The translations under genes and the position numbers were made by a program. DNA of 6,495 bases from Bdellovibrio sp. (GTDB lineage: Bacteria; Bdellovibrionota; UBA1018): positions 1-6,495 of the forward strand of contig JACRAO010000003.1 in NCBI GenBank assembly GCA_016213345.1. The letters run 5' to 3'. Positions 1 to 5,770 of the stretch are shown here, piece after piece. The notes beneath the pieces are model-generated. The model did no database searches. It had not been told where the DNA came from and worked only from the letters and a program-made list of their open reading frames with translations. The stretch's first letter is position 1. Each line of letters begins with the position of its first letter.

Positions 1-378
1 GTGATACTTATTGGCTTGCCGCCACACGGTCTCTGATTGTGGCTCAACACCTCCAACTGCACAAAAAATAGCCACCGCGCCATCTAAAACCCTCAGCGAT
101 CTTTCAACCTCGATTGTAAAATCAACATGACCTGGAGTGTCGATAATGTTAATTCGATTATCTTTCCAGAAACAAGTAGTCGCCGCTGACGTAATAGTAA
201 TGCCACGTTCTTGCTCTTGAGGCATCCAATCCATGACGGTAGTGCCTTGGTCAACCTCGCCAATTTTATGCGTTTTGCCGGTGTAATACAGAATTCTCTC
301 AGTAGTTGTGGTCTTGCCCGCATCAATATGAGCCATAATTCCAATATTACGTGTACTCTCTAAAGATAACTCAGGCAT
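1..378 (-). CDS. fusA: Elongation factor G, N-terminal part (cut by left edge)
   Basis: Translational GTPase that drives ribosome translocation and, with RRF, ribosome recycling. Only the first 126 codons lie in the window; the frame stays open to base 1. The protein begins MPELSLESTRNIGIMAHIDA. The G1/P-loop AHIDAGKT is at residues 16-23, the G2/switch I motif RGIT at 58-61 and the G3 motif DTPGH at 80-84; G4 (NKMD) would lie beyond the edge. These motifs and the short N-terminal lead-in are typical of EF-G rather than EF-Tu. The ATG at 376-378 is 12 nt after the rpsG stop. No good Shine-Dalgarno sits in that gap (GTTTATTAGAAC), so translation is probably coupled to rpsG. It is the third gene of the str operon seen here. 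Identity is certain; only length and C-terminal domains cannot be judged. Confidence 0.97.
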   Translation of the reverse strand, partial: MPELSLESTRNIGIMAHIDAGKTTTTERILYYTGKTHKIGEVDQGTTVMDWMPQEQERGITITSAATTCFWKDNRINIIDTPGHVDFTIEVERSLRVLDGAVAIFCAVGGVEPQSETVWRQANKYH

Positions 379-390
379 GTTCTAATAAAC

Positions 391-861
391 TTACCACCTA
401 TAATGCGCAAATGCTTTATTGGCTTCAGCCATTTTGTGGACATCTTCTCGCTTCTTAATAGCCCCACCACGTCCTTGCGAAGCATCCAAAAACTCCCCAG
501 CTAAACGCTCTTGCATGGAGTGTTCAGCACGTTTCTTAGCGGATTCGACTATCCAACGACTAGCCAATGATTGACGTCTCAAAGGTTTGACTTCTATCGG
601 TACTTGATAAGTAGCCCCACCCACTCTGCGAGATTTAACTTCTAAAAGTGGCTTTGCATTTTCTAAGGCCTTTTTAAAAATTTTTAATCCCTCTTCTCCT
701 GTTTTCTTTTGAATAATATCAAAACTGTTATACATGATTTTTTCTGCAACTGATTTTTTGCCAAATCTTAAAATCGTACTAATAAACCTAGTAACAACAG
801 CATCGTTAAATTTTGGATCAGGTAAAATTTCTCTTCTTCTAATAAATGTTTTTCGTCCCAT
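391..861 (-). CDS. rpsG: Small-subunit ribosomal protein S7 (uS7)
   Basis: Primary 16S rRNA-binding protein that nucleates assembly of the 30S head and lies near the E site and mRNA exit. At 156 aa it has the family's usual bacterial length. Family signatures are visible: the N-terminal basic stretch RRREILPDPKFND, the central RVGGATYQVPIEVKPLRR, and the nearly invariant C-terminus KKREDVHKMAEANKAFAHYR followed by a final W. The ATG at 859-861 is preceded by AAGGA at 869-873 with a 7-nt spacer, a good Shine-Dalgarno. It starts 15 nt after rpsL ends and stops 12 nt before fusA begins, the classical str-operon order. In many bacteria S7 represses its own operon by binding the rpsL-rpsG junction; the 15-nt gap here is too short to show such a structure, so that is not claimed. 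Nothing is broken. Confidence 0.98.
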   Translation of the reverse strand: MGRKTFIRRREILPDPKFNDAVVTRFISTILRFGKKSVAEKIMYNSFDIIQKKTGEEGLKIFKKALENAKPLLEVKSRRVGGATYQVPIEVKPLRRQSLASRWIVESAKKRAEHSMQERLAGEFLDASQGRGGAIKKREDVHKMAEANKAFAHYRW

Positions 862-876
862 TATTCATTCCTTTTA

Positions 877-1320
877 TTATTTTTTCTGTGGCGCAGCAGC
901 GGTTGGCGCAGCTTGGGTTGCTGGAGCAGCCTGCGCTGCTTGTTGTGCACCTGTCCCTCTTTTAGCACCGTACTTAGAACGACTCTGCTTTCGATTAGCC
1001 ACACCCTGCGCATCTAAAGTACCACGAATTGTATGATACCTCACACCTGGCAAATCCTTCACTCTGCCACCACGAATTAACACAATTGAGTGTTCTTGCA
1101 AGTTATGCCCAATACCTGGAATGTACGAAGTCACTTCGTACCCGTTAGTAAGCCTAACACGGCAAACTTTTCTTAGAGCCGAATTTGGTTTTTTAGGAGT
1201 TGTAGTATAAACGCGCGTACAAACTCCTCTACGCTGGGGACAACTCTGCAAAGCTGGCGATTTTGTCTTCCACTGTTTTCGGGATCTTCCATATCTAACT
1301 AGCTGATTAATCGTAGGCAT
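877..1320 (-). CDS. rpsL: Small-subunit ribosomal protein S12 (uS12) with a low-complexity C-terminal tail
   Basis: Decoding-centre protein of the 30S subunit that monitors codon-anticodon pairing. The hallmark stretches TTPKKPNSALRK (residues 40-51) and GGRVKDLPGVRYH (84-96) are intact. Lys43, Lys88 and Pro91, the classical streptomycin-resistance positions, are in the wild-type state; Asp89, the RimO methylthiolation site in other bacteria, is present. The conserved body ends near KYGAKR (residue 121). It is followed by about 26 residues rich in Ala, Gln, Pro and Thr and ending in KK, giving 147 aa against a usual 123-125. The tail is in frame and ends at a normal TAA just before the rpsG Shine-Dalgarno, so a frameshift is unlikely. 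No Shine-Dalgarno precedes the ATG (the last bases are CACCCTC); the promoter geometry suggests a leaderless mRNA. Confidence 0.97.
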   Translation of the reverse strand: MPTINQLVRYGRSRKQWKTKSPALQSCPQRRGVCTRVYTTTPKKPNSALRKVCRVRLTNGYEVTSYIPGIGHNLQEHSIVLIRGGRVKDLPGVRYHTIRGTLDAQGVANRKQSRSKYGAKRGTGAQQAAQAAPATQAAPTAAAPQKK

Positions 1321-1327
1321 GAGGGTG

Positions 1328-1356
1328 AAAATAGACGACTAGCACGCTCCGGTCAA
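1328..1356 (-). promoter_or_regulatory. Predicted sigma70-type promoter of the rpsL-rpsG-fusA operon
   Basis: Read on the minus strand, TTGACC (1356-1351, 5 of 6 matches to TTGACA) is followed after 17 bp by TATTTT (1333-1328, 4 of 6 to TATAAT). Only seven bases, CACCCTC, separate the -10 box from the rpsL ATG, so the usual start distance puts transcription at or within a base or two of the A of the ATG. The -35 box begins 18 nt after the lon stop codon, and no terminator is seen between them, so read-through from lon may add to expression. The prediction is from pattern only. Confidence 0.6.
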
Positions 1357-1374
1357 GCTAAATTCGTAACCAAA

Positions 1375-3981
1375 TCAATGTTTCACGGCCGAGGGTGTAT
1401 TCTTGCCCGATTCATCTCTAGCCAATTCACCCAAACGATAAGATGCTAAAATATTATCCGTCTTTTTACTCAAAAAATCCTCCGGGCTCTTTAGATCTAA
1501 AGCTATCCTAAGAGCTTGATCTACATGCTCTACTGCAATAATTCTCATACCTTCAGTCACTTCTTTAGGGATTTTCTTTAGGTCTGGAACATTGCCTTTG
1601 GGTATTAAAACAACTTTAATTTCACCAGCTTTGGCAGCCAAAAGCTTTTCCTTTAGTCCACCAATAGGTAACACCCTGCCTCGCAAAGTTATCTCCCCGG
1701 TCATAGCAACATCGCGTTTTATTGGGATTTTAGTCAGAGCACTCGTAATAGCTGTAGCCATTGTAATCCCAGCCGAAGGCCCGTCTTTAGGCACAGCGCC
1801 CTCTGGAACATGCAGGTGAATATCAATATTTTGATAAAAATCCTTATCTAGACCTAAAATATCAGCTCTGGAACGCACATAACTCATAGCAGTCACAGCA
1901 GACTCTTGCATCACATCACCCAGTTTTCCGGTAATTTTAACCTGTGCCTTACCAGGAACAACTGTAACTTCGATTTGCAAAAGATCACCGCCAACTTCAG
2001 TATAAGCAAGTCCATTGGCAAGACCAATGTGGTTTTGATCTTCAAGTCGGCTTTGTGTATACTTTGGAGGACCCAAAAACTCTTCTAAATCCTGAACCGA
2101 AACGCGCATTTGTTGTGGTTTTGCTTCGTAAGTTAACTCTTTTAAAACTGTACCAGTTACTTTTCCTGTTTTTATTTTATTTAACTTTGAAGTCGTAGAA
2201 ACCAATACGGCTGTTTCTTTTGGTTCCACTTTTTCTGCTATTCTTTTTTCGACAATCCGTCTTGCTATTTTTCTACAAATTGTTGCTACTGAGCGCTCCA
2301 AATTACGTACTCCAGCTTCGCGCGTATATAGCCTAATTAGAGCATAAACGGAGTCATTAGCAATTTCTAAATCTTCAGGCTTTAATCCGTGCTGAGTCAT
2401 TTGTTTTTGAGTTAAGTACTTTTTAGCAATATTAAATTTTTCGTACTCTGTATAACCGGCAATATTAATAACTTCCATCCTATCTAAAAGCGCTTTAGGA
2501 ACGGTGTGTGTTGTATTAGCAGTTAAAATAAACATCACTTTTGACAAGTCATAATCTACTTCTAGATAGTGATCACTAAAACCAATATTTTGTTCTGGAT
2601 CTAAAACTTCTAAAAGTGCTGATGAAGGGTCACCTCTAAAATCCATGCTCATTTTATCTACTTCATCCAGTAAAAATACTGGATTTGATGTGGTTGCTTT
2701 CTTTAAGTATTGAATAATTTTGCCAGGCAAAGCACCTACATATGTTCTCCTGTGACCACGAATTTCTGCTTCATCTCTTACTCCGCCTAGAGAGCATCTG
2801 ACAAACTTTTTATTTAGTGCTCGTGCTATTGATTTTGCTAAAGACGTTTTGCCAACACCAGGCGGACCCACAAAGCAAAGAATTTGTCCTTTGGTGTTTT
2901 CAGTTAAAATACGAACCGCTAAATACTCTAATATTCTTTCTTTTACTTCTTCTAAACCATAATGATCTTCTTCTAAAACCTGATTAGCTAACTGAATATC
3001 ATTTCGATCAACCGAGTACTCTCCCCATGGCAAAGTAATGAGCCAATCGATATAATTGCGAAGCACGGTTGCTTCTGCAGACATGGGAGACATCATTTTT
3101 AATTTTTTGAGTTCACGAGTAGCTTTTTCCTTTGCCTCTTTACTCATTGGCTTGGCGCGAATTTGTTTTTCGATTGATTGAATTTCGATTTTAAACTCAT
3201 CTTTTTCGCCTAATTCTTTTTGTATTGCTTGCATTTGTTCATTTAAGTAATACTCTTTTTGAGAACGCTCCATTTGTTTTTTCACTCGTGTACGAATTCT
3301 TCTTTCAACTTGGAGAATTTCAATTTCACCTTGTAAAAGCTGTAAGAGTTTTTCTAATCTTTTGGGAGCATCAATTAATTCTAAAATTTCTTGTTTGTCT
3401 TCTAATTTTAAGTTGAGATGAGCAACAATAAGATCAGCTAACCTAGAAGGATCTTCGATATTGTTAACGCTCAAAATCATTTCAGGAGGAATACGTCTAT
3501 TTAATTTTACATAGTTTTCGAACGTACCCTTTACAGAACGAAGCAAGGCTTCCATTTCTACAGAGCTTTCAGCTGTGGGAATAATTTCTTCAACTACGGC
3601 TTCGATAACTCTGTCGGTCTCAAAATATTCTAAAATTCGAGCTCTTCTCTTGCCTTCAATAAGAACTTTGACTGTATTATCCGGGAGTCTTAAAATTTGT
3701 AAAATATTTCCAAGTGTTCCAACAGCAAAGATATCTTTTTCACCAGGATTTACAGTAGTAGCTAATTTTTGTGCAACAAGAAAAAGTTCTAGTTTTTTAG
3801 TAACACATTCTTCTAATGCGTTAATGGATTTCTCTCTTCCTACGAAGAGAGGCACCACCATGTGTGGGAAAATAATGACATCTCGCAGCGGAAGTAGCGG
3901 CACTCTAATGATATTGCCCTCGCCATTTTCTTTTTGTGATTCTTTTTGTGATTCCTTCTGTGATTCCCTAGGGTTTGACAT
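1375..3981 (-). CDS. lon: ATP-dependent protease Lon (LonA type)
   Basis: Homohexameric AAA+ serine protease of the cytoplasm that degrades misfolded and selected regulatory proteins. Numbering from the chosen start (868 aa, somewhat longer than the usual 780-820): N-terminal substrate-binding domain from VPLLPLRDVIIFPHMVVPLF (about 27-205), a helical coiled-coil linker rich in Glu/Lys (about 205-295), Walker A GPPGVGKT at 373-380, Walker B LLDEVD around 438-443, and a proteolytic domain with Ser736 in KDGPSAG and Lys779 in GGLKEK, 43 residues apart as in E. coli Lon (679/722). All catalytic elements are intact. The start at 3979-3981 is chosen because AAGGAGG ends 8 nt before it; an in-frame ATG at 3997-3999 would place this Shine-Dalgarno inside the gene. 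Residues 4-17 are a short ESQK repeat. A polar tail of about 35 residues follows the protease core. lon lies 54 nt upstream of rpsL. Confidence 0.97.
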   Translation of the reverse strand: MSNPRESQKESQKESQKENGEGNIIRVPLLPLRDVIIFPHMVVPLFVGREKSINALEECVTKKLELFLVAQKLATTVNPGEKDIFAVGTLGNILQILRLPDNTVKVLIEGKRRARILEYFETDRVIEAVVEEIIPTAESSVEMEALLRSVKGTFENYVKLNRRIPPEMILSVNNIEDPSRLADLIVAHLNLKLEDKQEILELIDAPKRLEKLLQLLQGEIEILQVERRIRTRVKKQMERSQKEYYLNEQMQAIQKELGEKDEFKIEIQSIEKQIRAKPMSKEAKEKATRELKKLKMMSPMSAEATVLRNYIDWLITLPWGEYSVDRNDIQLANQVLEEDHYGLEEVKERILEYLAVRILTENTKGQILCFVGPPGVGKTSLAKSIARALNKKFVRCSLGGVRDEAEIRGHRRTYVGALPGKIIQYLKKATTSNPVFLLDEVDKMSMDFRGDPSSALLEVLDPEQNIGFSDHYLEVDYDLSKVMFILTANTTHTVPKALLDRMEVINIAGYTEYEKFNIAKKYLTQKQMTQHGLKPEDLEIANDSVYALIRLYTREAGVRNLERSVATICRKIARRIVEKRIAEKVEPKETAVLVSTTSKLNKIKTGKVTGTVLKELTYEAKPQQMRVSVQDLEEFLGPPKYTQSRLEDQNHIGLANGLAYTEVGGDLLQIEVTVVPGKAQVKITGKLGDVMQESAVTAMSYVRSRADILGLDKDFYQNIDIHLHVPEGAVPKDGPSAGITMATAITSALTKIPIKRDVAMTGEITLRGRVLPIGGLKEKLLAAKAGEIKVVLIPKGNVPDLKKIPKEVTEGMRIIAVEHVDQALRIALDLKSPEDFLSKKTDNILASYRLGELARDESGKNTPSAVKH
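3931..3966 (-). repeat. Three tandem 12-bp repeats encoding ESQK in the Lon N-terminus
   Basis: On the plus strand two identical units TTTTTGTGATTC are followed by a third with two changes (CTTCTGTGATTC). They encode three ESQK units at the start of Lon, before the conserved N-domain. As the unit is 12 bp, copy-number change by slippage would keep the frame and only alter the length of a polar, probably disordered tail. Fourfold recurrence of ES-like spacing is not extended beyond this tract. Confidence 0.85.
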
Positions 3982-3989
3982 GCACCAGG

Positions 3990-3996
3990 CCTCCTT
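3990..3996 (-). promoter_or_regulatory. Strong Shine-Dalgarno that fixes the lon start
   Basis: AAGGAGG on the minus strand, 8 nt before the ATG at 3981, is a near-perfect match to the anti-Shine-Dalgarno. The alternative ATG at 3999 overlaps its upstream side and has no ribosome binding site of its own, so the shorter Lon (868 aa) is preferred over 874 aa. Confidence 0.85.
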
Positions 3997-4002
3997 CATA
4001 TT

Positions 4003-4031
4003 ACTACAACACAGGAAAGCATAGAGTGCAA
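4003..4031 (-). promoter_or_regulatory. Possible weak promoter just upstream of lon
   Basis: On the minus strand TTGCAC (4031-4026) and TGTAGT (4008-4003) are 17 bp apart, with TGT directly before the -10 box as in extended -10 promoters. Matches are weak (3 of 6 and 4 of 6). If real, transcription would start about 15 nt before the lon ATG and exclude the palindrome. The alternative is a start further upstream with the palindrome in the leader. The sequence does not decide. Confidence 0.25.
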
Positions 4032-4086
4032 ATCAAAGTAGATAGATTCTGCTGAAAAAGGTGAAGACTCCGAGGAAGATTTTCTC

Positions 4087-4143
4087 AAAAAACCGGAGCA
4101 TACACTTTGAGGCCAGGATGGCCGAGAAGACCGAAGTGTCCGG
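4087..4143 (-). terminator. Possible attenuator/terminator hairpin inside the palindrome, before lon
   Basis: On the minus strand CCGGACACTT (4143-4134) can pair with AAGTGT (4107-4102) and, across a 5-nt bulge, with CCGG (4096-4093), immediately followed by six T (4092-4087). A small hairpin GGCCA-TCC-TGGCC (4123-4111) closes the interior. The same ACACTT can instead pair upstream with AAGTGT in the central 8-bp hairpin, so the two folds exclude each other. This resembles an attenuator, but the stem is interrupted and no ligand or leader peptide is evident. Confidence 0.25.
4102..4121. repeat. Direct repeat, copy 1, inside the palindrome
   Basis: ACACTTTGAGGCCAGGATGG. It matches the copy at 4147-4166 at 19 of 20 positions, offset by 45 bp. 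A direct repeat nested in an inverted repeat is unusual. It overlaps the small GGCCA/TGGCC hairpin. Confidence 0.8.
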
Positions 4144-4152
4144 TGGACACTT
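4134..4152. repeat. Central perfect hairpin of the palindrome
   Basis: AAGTGTCC and GGACACTT form a perfect 8-bp stem around a 3-nt loop (GGT on plus, ACC on minus), within 3 bp of the midpoint of the 196-bp palindrome. On the plus strand it is followed only by TTTTAG and on the minus strand by CGGTC, so it is not a convincing intrinsic terminator by itself. Confidence 0.8.
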
Positions 4153-4166
4153 TTAGGCCAGGATGG
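4147..4166. repeat. Direct repeat, copy 2, inside the palindrome
   Basis: ACACTTTTAGGCCAGGATGG. It is the second copy of the 20-bp direct repeat, one mismatch from the copy at 4102-4121. Its flanks CTTTTAG (4151-4157) and CTAAAAG (4168-4174) are complementary and form a further 7-bp stem with the shared motif in the loop. Confidence 0.8.
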
Positions 4167-4239
4167 ACTAAAAGGTAGTATGTGAGGATTTTTTGAGGAA
4201 ATCTGACAAAGCAGATGAACCTTTTTCAGCAGAATCTAG

Positions 4240-5298
4240 TTATTTACCGAATTTTTCAAAACTTTCAACTATGGTTTCAAGACGTTTAATTACTGCTTCG
4301 ACTGTCTTATTTAAAGGAGCACTCAAAGCAAGCCCCGCAGCAAATTCATGTCCACCGCCACCGAGTTCCATAGCGACTTTATTGATAATTACTTTTCCTT
4401 TGGACTTAATAGACACACGCACTTCACCAGCTTCTTCTTCTTCTCGAAAAAAACAAACCACTTCAGCGTCTTTTAAAAGTAAAAGCAAATTCAAAAACGA
4501 CTGTGTATCATCTGCTGTGGCCTGATGTTTTTTTCTTAAATCTAAACCCATCTCCAACCATGCAACTTTTCCACCTGCAGTTACTTTTACATTCTGGAGC
4601 ATATGACCTAAAAGTTGTAGATGCGAAAGTTCTTTTGAAGAATAAATTGCCTGGTAAACTTCTTCTGGATTAACTTCTAGAGATATCATCTCTGCAGCAA
4701 TCAGATGAGAAAGGGATGTTGTGCGCGAATATCTAAAACTATTGGTATCTGTCATAATAGAAACATAAAGTCCAATTGCTACTTCTTTATTTAGTTTTGT
4801 GAGATTTAATTCTTTAAATAAATGATAAAGCATTTCGCCAATACTGCTAGATGCTGGATCTGTAAGTAAAAGGGCATGGGGTGGATAGCTAATTTCTTGA
4901 GGACCCACAATGCCAGGATGGTGATCTAAAAATACTATTTTTTTAGATCTCAAAGATATTTCACTCCAAAGCTTCCCAAGGCGTCTTGGATCATTGGTGT
5001 CTAGAATAACCCACAAATCACAAGTATCCCAAAGTTCTACTTCCCCAGGTCCAAGCAAGATGCCATTTTTTGGATCCAAAAAACGATATCTTTTGGGCAC
5101 TGGATCAGGGTTATACACGCGGCATGCTTTTCGGGCTCTTTTTAAGTAATGATAAAAAGCGGTTTCAGCACCTAAACCATCTCCATCAGGCAGTGCGTGT
5201 GTCGATATTAACACTCTTTTTGCCTGGTCAAGCCACATCTTAAACTTTTGATATTCCTTGGTTTTTGAAAGTTCTGGTATTTTTTCTTTACTGCTCAA
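4240..5298 (-). CDS. nrnA: NrnA-like DHH/DHHA1 phosphoesterase (oligoribonuclease / pAp phosphatase family)
   Basis: Cytoplasmic Mn-dependent phosphoesterase. NrnA-family proteins degrade 2-5-nt RNA fragments (nanoRNA, including pGpG) and many also dephosphorylate 3'-phosphoadenosine 5'-phosphate. The DHH domain shows HALPDGDGLG (34-43), DTND (100-103), the DHH triad (125-127) and TDTNSFRYS (183-191). The C-terminal DHHA1 domain ends with the substrate-binding GGGGHEFAAG (313-322). At 352 aa it is slightly longer than typical NrnA (about 310-330), mostly from an N-terminal extension of about 20 residues. The start is a TTG at 5296-5298, chosen because AAGGAG lies 6 nt upstream and no better start is near. 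It is divergent from the small gene at 5347, with 48 bp between them. The stop is one base from the palindrome. Whether it acts on nanoRNA, pAp or both cannot be told from sequence. Confidence 0.9.
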   Translation of the reverse strand: MSSKEKIPELSKTKEYQKFKMWLDQAKRVLISTHALPDGDGLGAETAFYHYLKRARKACRVYNPDPVPKRYRFLDPKNGILLGPGEVELWDTCDLWVILDTNDPRRLGKLWSEISLRSKKIVFLDHHPGIVGPQEISYPPHALLLTDPASSSIGEMLYHLFKELNLTKLNKEVAIGLYVSIMTDTNSFRYSRTTSLSHLIAAEMISLEVNPEEVYQAIYSSKELSHLQLLGHMLQNVKVTAGGKVAWLEMGLDLRKKHQATADDTQSFLNLLLLLKDAEVVCFFREEEEAGEVRVSIKSKGKVIINKVAMELGGGGHEFAAGLALSAPLNKTVEAVIKRLETIVESFEKFGK

Positions 5299-5304
5299 GA
5301 CTAA

Positions 5305-5310
5305 CTCCTT
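5305..5310 (-). promoter_or_regulatory. Shine-Dalgarno supporting the TTG start of nrnA
   Basis: AAGGAG on the minus strand, 6 nt before TTG at 5298-5296. It supports a non-ATG start for the phosphoesterase, with no competing ATG upstream in a short divergent gap. Confidence 0.75.
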
Positions 5311-5346
5311 ACTTTCCGAAAAAATCCATAGAGGTTTTCTTCGCGA

Positions 5347-5715
5347 ATGAAACTTTCTAAAAAAGAAGCAGAAACTGACGAAAGCTTTTTTTCAGAATCA
5401 AAATCGTCTCAAAAAATCGATCCCCTCTTTGTCATTTTTGAGCAGCATCTGTTTAACTTTCAGGATCCAGATTCAGACCGTCAAACTTTTATCCACAACA
5501 TTGTTATGGATTACATAGCCTATTTGAGAAAGAGTAATATCACAGTTCCTAAATCTCTGGAACAACCCATTGTAGAAGAATTAAGTGAGCAAGTTAAATG
5601 CATGTTACTAAAGAAAATTTACGGTTGTCCTACCATTGAAAATTTTCAAAAAAACCTGCCTTCGGCAGTTAAAAGAAGAGCTAGAAATAGATACTCACGG
5701 CTAAATTCTAAGTAA
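5347..5715 (+). CDS. Hypothetical protein, 122 aa, helical and charged
   Basis: Not recognised. The protein has a polar Ser/Glu/Lys-rich start (residues 1-24), a probably helical middle from DPLFVIFEQHLF (25-36) through MDYIAYLRKSNITVP (54-68) to EELSEQVKCMLLKKIYGC (77-94), and a very basic end (KRRARNRYSRLNSK). No signal peptide or membrane segment is seen. Two Cys (85, 94) flank MLLKKIYG. The arginine-rich tail could contact nucleic acid or ribosomes, but this is only suggestive. The ATG at 5347 is preceded by GAGG 12 nt upstream, a rather long spacing, so the ribosome site is weak. It diverges from nrnA and lies just before the promoter of the next small gene. Codon use and AT content match the neighbours, and alternation of charge and hydrophobics looks like a real protein. 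Confidence 0.7.
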   Translation: MKLSKKEAETDESFFSESKSSQKIDPLFVIFEQHLFNFQDPDSDRQTFIHNIVMDYIAYLRKSNITVPKSLEQPIVEELSEQVKCMLLKKIYGCPTIENFQKNLPSAVKRRARNRYSRLNSK

Positions 5716-5718
5716 ATT

Positions 5719-5746
5719 TTGACAGAACTTTTTAGTACGCTATACT
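5719..5746 (+). promoter_or_regulatory. Strong sigma70-type promoter for the 97-aa gene
   Basis: TTGACA (5719-5724, perfect consensus) and TATACT (5741-5746, 5 of 6) are separated by 16 bp. The -35 box starts 4 nt after the stop of the preceding gene. A start about 7 nt downstream of the -10 box falls on A5753, the first base of an ATG. The TTG in this -35 box happens to be in frame with the downstream gene but is far more plausibly promoter than start codon. Confidence 0.7.
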
Positions 5747-5752
5747 ATCCTT

Positions 5753-5770
5753 ATGGCGATTGTGTTATGA
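5753..5770 (+). other. Possible leaderless five-codon leader ORF overlapping the next start
   Basis: ATGGCGATTGTGTTATGA reads Met-Ala-Ile-Val-Leu-stop. It begins where the promoter predicts transcription to start, and its TGA overlaps the ATG of the 97-aa gene at 5767 as ATGA, a classic coupling arrangement. No Shine-Dalgarno precedes either ATG. An ORF this short could be chance. Confidence 0.35.

Larger units (their letters stand above)
4043..4238. repeat. 196-bp imperfect palindrome between nrnA and lon; MITE-like or structured RNA leader
   Basis: The ends are perfect 20-bp inverted repeats: TAGATTCTGCTGAAAAAGGT at 4043-4062 and its complement at 4219-4238. After 14 unpaired bases on each side, a second pair of equal-length 27-nt arms follows (4077-4103 and 4178-4204), sharing AGATTT, CTCAAAAAA and CATAC. 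The centre is a perfect hairpin, AAGTGTCC-GGT-GGACACTT (4134-4152). The element begins one base after the nrnA stop codon and ends 61 nt before the lon start. Both ends are TA, so it can be read as 18-bp terminal repeats flanked by TA target duplications, as in miniature elements of the IS630/Tc1-mariner type; that reading is inference. No transposase lies in the window. No open reading frame of note is inside it. Neighbouring coding sequences are intact. Confidence 0.85.

Noticed and set aside
93..344. Minus-strand 83-codon open frame inside fusA
   Set aside because: It is out of frame with EF-G, whose GTPase motifs are unbroken from 378 to the edge; the frame is a shadow.
1592..2088. Plus-strand open frames within lon
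   Set aside because: They lie antisense to the conserved protease domain and have no ribosome site or recognisable sequence.
3982..3999. Six-residue longer Lon starting at ATG 3999
   Set aside because: The strong Shine-Dalgarno AAGGAGG lies downstream of that ATG and is ideally spaced for the ATG at 3981.
4024..4031. CIRCE-like half site (TTGCACTC on minus) upstream of lon
   Set aside because: Only one half resembles the HrcA operator; no GAGTGC partner lies at the required spacing.
5655..5670. Hairpin CTGCC-TTC-GGCAG as a terminator
   Set aside because: It lies within the coding sequence of the 122-aa gene and is not followed by a T run.
5719..5766. N-terminal extension of the small gene from TTG 5719
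   Set aside because: The codons coincide with the -35 and -10 boxes of a near-consensus promoter and no Shine-Dalgarno precedes the TTG.
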